DNA from: Streptomyces sp. V3I8
GTDB taxonomy: Bacteria > Actinomycetota > Actinomycetes > Streptomycetales > Streptomycetaceae
Direction: 5' to 3'
NCBI RefSeq assembly: GCF_030817535.1
Contig: NZ_JAUSZL010000002.1
Location: 5,394,001-5,458,000, forward strand
DNA length: 64,000 bases
This document shows positions 60,396 to 64,000 of the stretch, in pieces. The notes under the pieces are model-generated. The model worked only from the letters and a program-made list of their open reading frames with translations. It did not search any database and was not told the origin of the DNA. Made by a program: the position numbers and the translations under genes. How positions within the stretch are numbered: the first letter of the stretch is position 1; each line of letters opens with the position of its first letter.

Positions 60396-62408
60396 TCAGC
60401 TGCCGGACGGGTCGCGCCGGCCGCCGAGGGAGATCTGCACGGTCTGGTCGTTCCCCCCGTTGGCCGCCCAGCTGGGTTTGTGCTGGGGCGCGTGCGGCGC
60501 GTACTGGGGTGAGTGCGGCGCCTGGGACTGCTGGGGTTGGACCGGGATCCGGCTGTCGTGCACGGGCACCGGGGGCGCCGGGACCTCCTTGGGGGCGCCG
60601 CCGTGGCGGTGCTTGCGCCCCTTCTTGTCCTGCCGCATCATCCAGCGCCAGGCGAACATCGGCGAGGCCGTGATGAGCAGCGCGAACGTCGCCCAGATGA
60701 TCATCGCGGGGTGGGCGTGGCCGTAGACGAAACCGGCGGTGATCGAACCGCTGAAGATCGCGATGAAGTACCAGTGGTACCGGAAGGTGCCGAACCAGGT
60801 GTCCGGGCTCGCGGAGTCGCCCTTGGGGGTGACCACGAACTTGCTCTTGCGCCGCAGCACCGAGTCGATGAGCGCCTTCGCGTACAGCGGCGCCGACAGC
60901 GCGGACATGATCATGCCGGCCACACCGCCGGAGCCCTCGGGCTCGTGCGGCGAGACGTTGTGGCGGCGGTTCCAGACGTACAGGCCGATCTGCAGCGCGG
61001 AGGCGTTGCCGTAGAGCATCAGCCAGATCGCCGGGTCGATGTCCACACCCGAGGCGCCCAGGCCCAGGAACAGGGCGCAGCTCAGCGCCGCCAGGATCCA
61101 GTTGAGGGCCGACATCGGGTAGAAGATGATCATCATCGTGTAGTTGAAGAACTTGCTCGGCGGCAGCGAGTAGGCGCCCTTCCAGTACTGCTTGAGGATC
61201 GTCTCGTACGTACCCCGTGACCAGCGCATCTGCTGGGTGAAGAAGTCCGTCCAGGCGTTCGGGCCCTCGCCGACCGCGAGGACGTCCGGGGTGTAGACCG
61301 AGCGCCACTTCCTGCCCGTCACCGGGTTCTTGTGGCGGTGGATCTCGAAGCCGGTCGCCATGTCCTCGGTGATCGAGTCGTACAGACCGCCGATCTGCTT
61401 CAGCGTCCGGATGCGCACGGCGTTGGAGGTGCCGACGAACATCGGCGAGCCGTAGGCGTTGCCCGCCCGCTGGATCAGCGCGTGGAACAGGAACTGCTGC
61501 GACTCGGCGGCCTTGGTGATCGGGTTGTCGTAGTTGCCGTAGACCTGCGGGCCGATCACGAAGCCGACGTCCGGGTCGCGGAAGAAGCCCAGCATCCGCT
61601 CCAGGTAGTTGGGCAGCGGCACGTGGTCGGTGTCGACGGAGGCGAAGAAGTCGTAGTGGTCGCCGTGCGCGTCCAGCCAGGCGTTGTAGTTGCCGTGCTT
61701 GGTCTTCGCGCGGTGCGGGCCCTTCTTCTGGTTCCACTTCGCGACGCCCTTGCGGGAGAAGTGGTGCACGCCGAGGCGCTCGCAGACCGCCTTCACTGCG
61801 GGGTCGTCGCCCTCGTCGAGCAGCCAGACGTGCATGAGGCCGCGGTGGCGGATCCGCACCGCGGCTTCCAGCGTCTTGGTCACCATCTCCAACGGCTCCT
61901 TGCCGGGCACGAAGGAGGTGAGGAAGGCCACTCGCGTGCCGGTCTCGGGAACCACCGGGATCGGATCGCGGGCCACCAGCGTGGCGTGCGCGTTCGACAG
62001 CACGTTCATGCAGCGGAACAGCTCGATCAGACCGATGGAGACGAGCATCACCATGTCGAGCGCCGGCAGGAAGTCGTACGCGGGGTAGTCCCGCTCGGTC
62101 CAGTGCTCCGGCTGGAGCAGCCAGGCGAGCAGCACGAGCGACAGGAGCGGGGCGGCGCCCAGCATCAGGGCGGCGCGCAGCCGGTGCGGCTCCTGCGAGA
62201 GGAGCGTGCGGTACTGCACCTTGTACGGCTTGCCCGGGTCGGGCTGGGTGAGAGGACCTGCGAGACGGCTGTAGTGCTCGTAGTCGTATCTCGGCAGGTT
62301 CTTCTTTATTCTGCGGAAAGTGCCGGTCCGTGTCTGTGACGGCACCCTCAGCTGGGTGGTCTCGGACGGGTCGGAATTCTGCCGGGCGCCCGTCGGCGTC
62401 GACGTCAT
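60396..62408 (-). CDS. cslA: Cellulose-synthase-like glycosyltransferase CslA (GT2)
   Basis: 670 residues with eight or so membrane helices. The GT2 catalytic loop has Asp198 (LLDEGDD), DTD (259-261), TED (347-349) and QQMRW (392-396), as in bacterial cellulose synthases. It makes a beta-glucan that is exported at hyphal tips. The C-terminal tail after the last helix is long, P/Q-rich and probably disordered. The start is the ATG at 62408. It heads the cslA-glxA operon. The upstream 327-base gap holds its promoter. Confidence 0.93.
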   Translation of the reverse strand: MTSTPTGARQNSDPSETTQLRVPSQTRTGTFRRIKKNLPRYDYEHYSRLAGPLTQPDPGKPYKVQYRTLLSQEPHRLRAALMLGAAPLLSLVLLAWLLQPEHWTERDYPAYDFLPALDMVMLVSIGLIELFRCMNVLSNAHATLVARDPIPVVPETGTRVAFLTSFVPGKEPLEMVTKTLEAAVRIRHRGLMHVWLLDEGDDPAVKAVCERLGVHHFSRKGVAKWNQKKGPHRAKTKHGNYNAWLDAHGDHYDFFASVDTDHVPLPNYLERMLGFFRDPDVGFVIGPQVYGNYDNPITKAAESQQFLFHALIQRAGNAYGSPMFVGTSNAVRIRTLKQIGGLYDSITEDMATGFEIHRHKNPVTGRKWRSVYTPDVLAVGEGPNAWTDFFTQQMRWSRGTYETILKQYWKGAYSLPPSKFFNYTMMIIFYPMSALNWILAALSCALFLGLGASGVDIDPAIWLMLYGNASALQIGLYVWNRRHNVSPHEPEGSGGVAGMIMSALSAPLYAKALIDSVLRRKSKFVVTPKGDSASPDTWFGTFRYHWYFIAIFSGSITAGFVYGHAHPAMIIWATFALLITASPMFAWRWMMRQDKKGRKHRHGGAPKEVPAPPVPVHDSRIPVQPQQSQAPHSPQYAPHAPQHKPSWAANGGNDQTVQISLGGRRDPSGS

Positions 62409-62735
62409 GAGTCATCCCCCCACACGCACGTCACTGCGTGCTCGTTGTTCCCTTCGCCGGCAGGTCCCCCCTGGACCATGCACAGGCGTATCAACAGCAG
62501 GCCCCCGTCACCACATCATCCACATACCTTATAGACATGGTGGAGCGGCCTTCCGGTTGCATGATGCCCCCCTCGGCATCCGCTCGGCATCCGCGTACGG
62601 ACGGGGCCCCGAATCCCCGCCTTCGGACATCACCGGTTCCGTGTCCCCCAACCGGGCCGCAACCGCAGCCTTTTGTCGCCCAGGGTTCTACGCGGTTCCC
62701 CATGATCGCAAGACGCGAAACATGGTGTTTACCGA
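62409..62735. other. 327-base gap upstream of cslA
   Basis: No gene seen. It contains the cslA promoter region on the minus strand. The stretch near 62525-62545 is unusually A+T-rich (CCTTATAGACATGG) for this genome and is the best promoter candidate. Confidence 0.6.
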
Positions 62736-63446
62736 TCATATGTGCCTATTGGGGTGCCTGATGGTCTCGTTCGGTACGGTTGCGGTCAGGCGTGTACGGA
62801 TGTGACCGAAGTGTTCTCTTATGGCGCCCTCGGCCCGGCCCGCGTCACCGGAGCGCACCGCGTCGAGGATCTCCCGGTGCTGCCGGCAGGTCACCCTCGG
62901 ATCCTGCGGAAGCTCCGCGAGATCCGTGCGTACGCGGTGGAAGGCGTCCCAGAACGCCTCCAGGAGCTCGCTCAGCAGCGCGTTGCCCAGGCCCCGGTAC
63001 AGGGTGGCGTGAAAGGCGCGGTCGGTCTCGGCGAGGCCCTTGCCGGCGGAGGCCTGCGCGTCCATGCGGTCGACCAGTGCGTCCAGGGCGGCCAGGTCGT
63101 CCTGCGGGACGTTGCCCGCGACCCGGGAGACCAGGCCGGTCTCCACCGCCTCGCGCAGCTGCAGCAGCTGCAGCAGGCTGTCCTCGCCGCGGTAGTGCCC
63201 GGCGACCGTGCGGAAGGCGAGGCCCTCGATCACCGGCGCCATGGACATCGGCCCGACATACGTGCCGAAACCGTGCCGGATCTCCACGATGCCCATCGCC
63301 TGCAGGGCCTTGAGGGCCTCGCGCACGGAGTTCCGGCTGGCGCCGAGCAGCTCCATGAGGTCGGGCTCGGTCGGCAGCACGGCGCCCGGGGGCAGCCGGC
63401 GGTCGATGATGAGCTTCTTGATCTGCTCCTGGAGATCGCGCGCCAT
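62736..63446 (-). CDS. FadR-type GntR-family transcriptional regulator
   Basis: 236 residues. The N-terminal winged helix (about 5-70: LPTEPDLMELLGASRNSVREALKAL) is followed by an all-helical FCD domain (about 90-215, with HATLYRGLGN and a metal-binding HREILDAV). Effectors of this group are small organic acids, and no partner gene is adjacent other than cslA downstream on the same strand. The start is the ATG at 63446; the long extension of the frame upstream is not used. Confidence 0.9.
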   Translation of the reverse strand: MARDLQEQIKKLIIDRRLPPGAVLPTEPDLMELLGASRNSVREALKALQAMGIVEIRHGFGTYVGPMSMAPVIEGLAFRTVAGHYRGEDSLLQLLQLREAVETGLVSRVAGNVPQDDLAALDALVDRMDAQASAGKGLAETDRAFHATLYRGLGNALLSELLEAFWDAFHRVRTDLAELPQDPRVTCRQHREILDAVRSGDAGRAEGAIREHFGHIRTRLTATVPNETIRHPNRHI

Positions 63447-63671
63447 GGCGAGAGGGTAGCGGGTCCCCGCGGACGCCCTTCGCGGATCGGGGTGCCCCGG
63501 GCTCCGACCGTTCTCGGCCACGGGCCGGTGGGGGCCGCGGTCGAAAACGGTCCGGCCGCCGGCGGCGATTACATCATTCGGACCGTCAGCATGCGATGTC
63601 CGCAGCCGGTTGAGAAGCTGACGGATGTGCAGAACCTTGGAAATCTCCAGCAGAACGACGAGGGGAAAAAG

Positions 63672-64000
63672 ATGACCGCTCCGGTGTTCGAGGAATTCGA
63701 TCCCGCGAGCGACTGCGACTGCCCAGGATGCACCCACTGGCGGCGCGTCCTGCCGCACTCCACCCCCACGCGCCACCCCGCCGGCGCCCCCATGGCGGCC
63801 CTCGCCCTGGCCGCGGCCGCCGGCACGGTGCTCGGCGCGGCGGGCGCCGCCCCCGCCGTCGCCGCGGCGCACGCCCCCCAGCGTCCCGGCGCCCCCGCGG
63901 CGGACGACCCCGGCACCCCCCAGGGCGGCACGGCCCCGCTGCACGGCCCCGGCGGCGTCCCCGCCAAGGCCAGGGTCCCCCTGACGACCCGGGCCGAGAT
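63672..64000 (+). CDS. Exported protein, runs off the window (partial)
   Basis: Only the first 109 codons are present. The N-terminus has a cysteine-rich start (SDCDCPGCTH), a basic stretch, then a long hydrophobic alanine-rich segment (about 42-72) and a proline/glycine-rich mature region. It is probably an exported cell-wall or lytic protein, but no domain is visible yet. The start is the ATG at 63672, with GAGGGG about 6 bases upstream. There is no stop before the window ends. Confidence 0.65.
   Translation, partial: MTAPVFEEFDPASDCDCPGCTHWRRVLPHSTPTRHPAGAPMAALALAAAAGTVLGAAGAAPAVAAAHAPQRPGAPAADDPGTPQGGTAPLHGPGGVPAKARVPLTTRAE

Overview
The window is backbone chromosome of a Streptomyces (very high G+C, GTG starts, TAGGNT-type -10 boxes a few bases before start codons, class E/F sortase, XRE/DUF397 pairs, DasR sites). 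From memory, the two ends match the Streptomyces coelicolor SCO2836-SCO2908 neighbourhood: the nag phosphotransferase genes followed by rph and rdgB at one end, and cslA-glxA-cslZ at the other. No rRNA, CRISPR array, prophage or large biosynthetic cluster is visible.

Layout. 0-7 kb: a membrane-anchored PemK/MazF-like protein, a metallo-hydrolase, the N-acetylglucosamine PTS genes (nagE2, nagE1, nagF) with DasR operators, then rph, a small lipoprotein and rdgB. 7-12.3 kb: a secreted protein divergent from an ArsR-type regulator, an unusual class I tRNA with anticodon UAG, two translationally coupled HNH paralogues, bcp, a DUF3618 protein, a GroES-like protein and a sugE/gdx exporter behind a guanidine-III riboswitch. 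12.3-31.3 kb: a class A penicillin-binding protein with a repeat tail, a three-gene ABC exporter, a DUF1707 protein, two SGNH hydrolases, a DUF445 protein, an MFS transporter, a GlxA/AraC-type regulator, an FG-GAP secreted protein, and a VOC/MarR pair.

31.4-41.6 kb is an accessory island with lower and uneven G+C. It holds a broken secreted serine hydrolase, an IS5-family element, a divergent dihydropteroate-synthase-like gene of roughly even base composition with a TTA codon, an XRE regulator overlapping a 59-residue DUF397 gene and divergent from an ATP-binding protein, a second IS5-family element, and a two-gene defence cassette. The cassette is a PLD-nuclease/helicase/DUF3427 protein followed by a probable sulfur-binding, SRA and HNH type IV restriction enzyme. 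It is the strongest candidate for an under-described system.

41.7-64 kb returns to backbone: a SEC-C protein, a YidC-like insertase, a fumarylacetoacetase-family enzyme, and a cell-wall group. That group has two secreted peptidoglycan-binding proteins facing two coupled membrane proteins with cytoplasmic helix-turn-helix domains. Next come an oxidoreductase/UPF0303 pair with a divergent ROK regulator, a LAxTG-anchored protein with a nearby class F sortase, and the hyphal-tip glucan locus cslZ, glxA, cslA. A GntR regulator and the start of a gene running off the window close the region.
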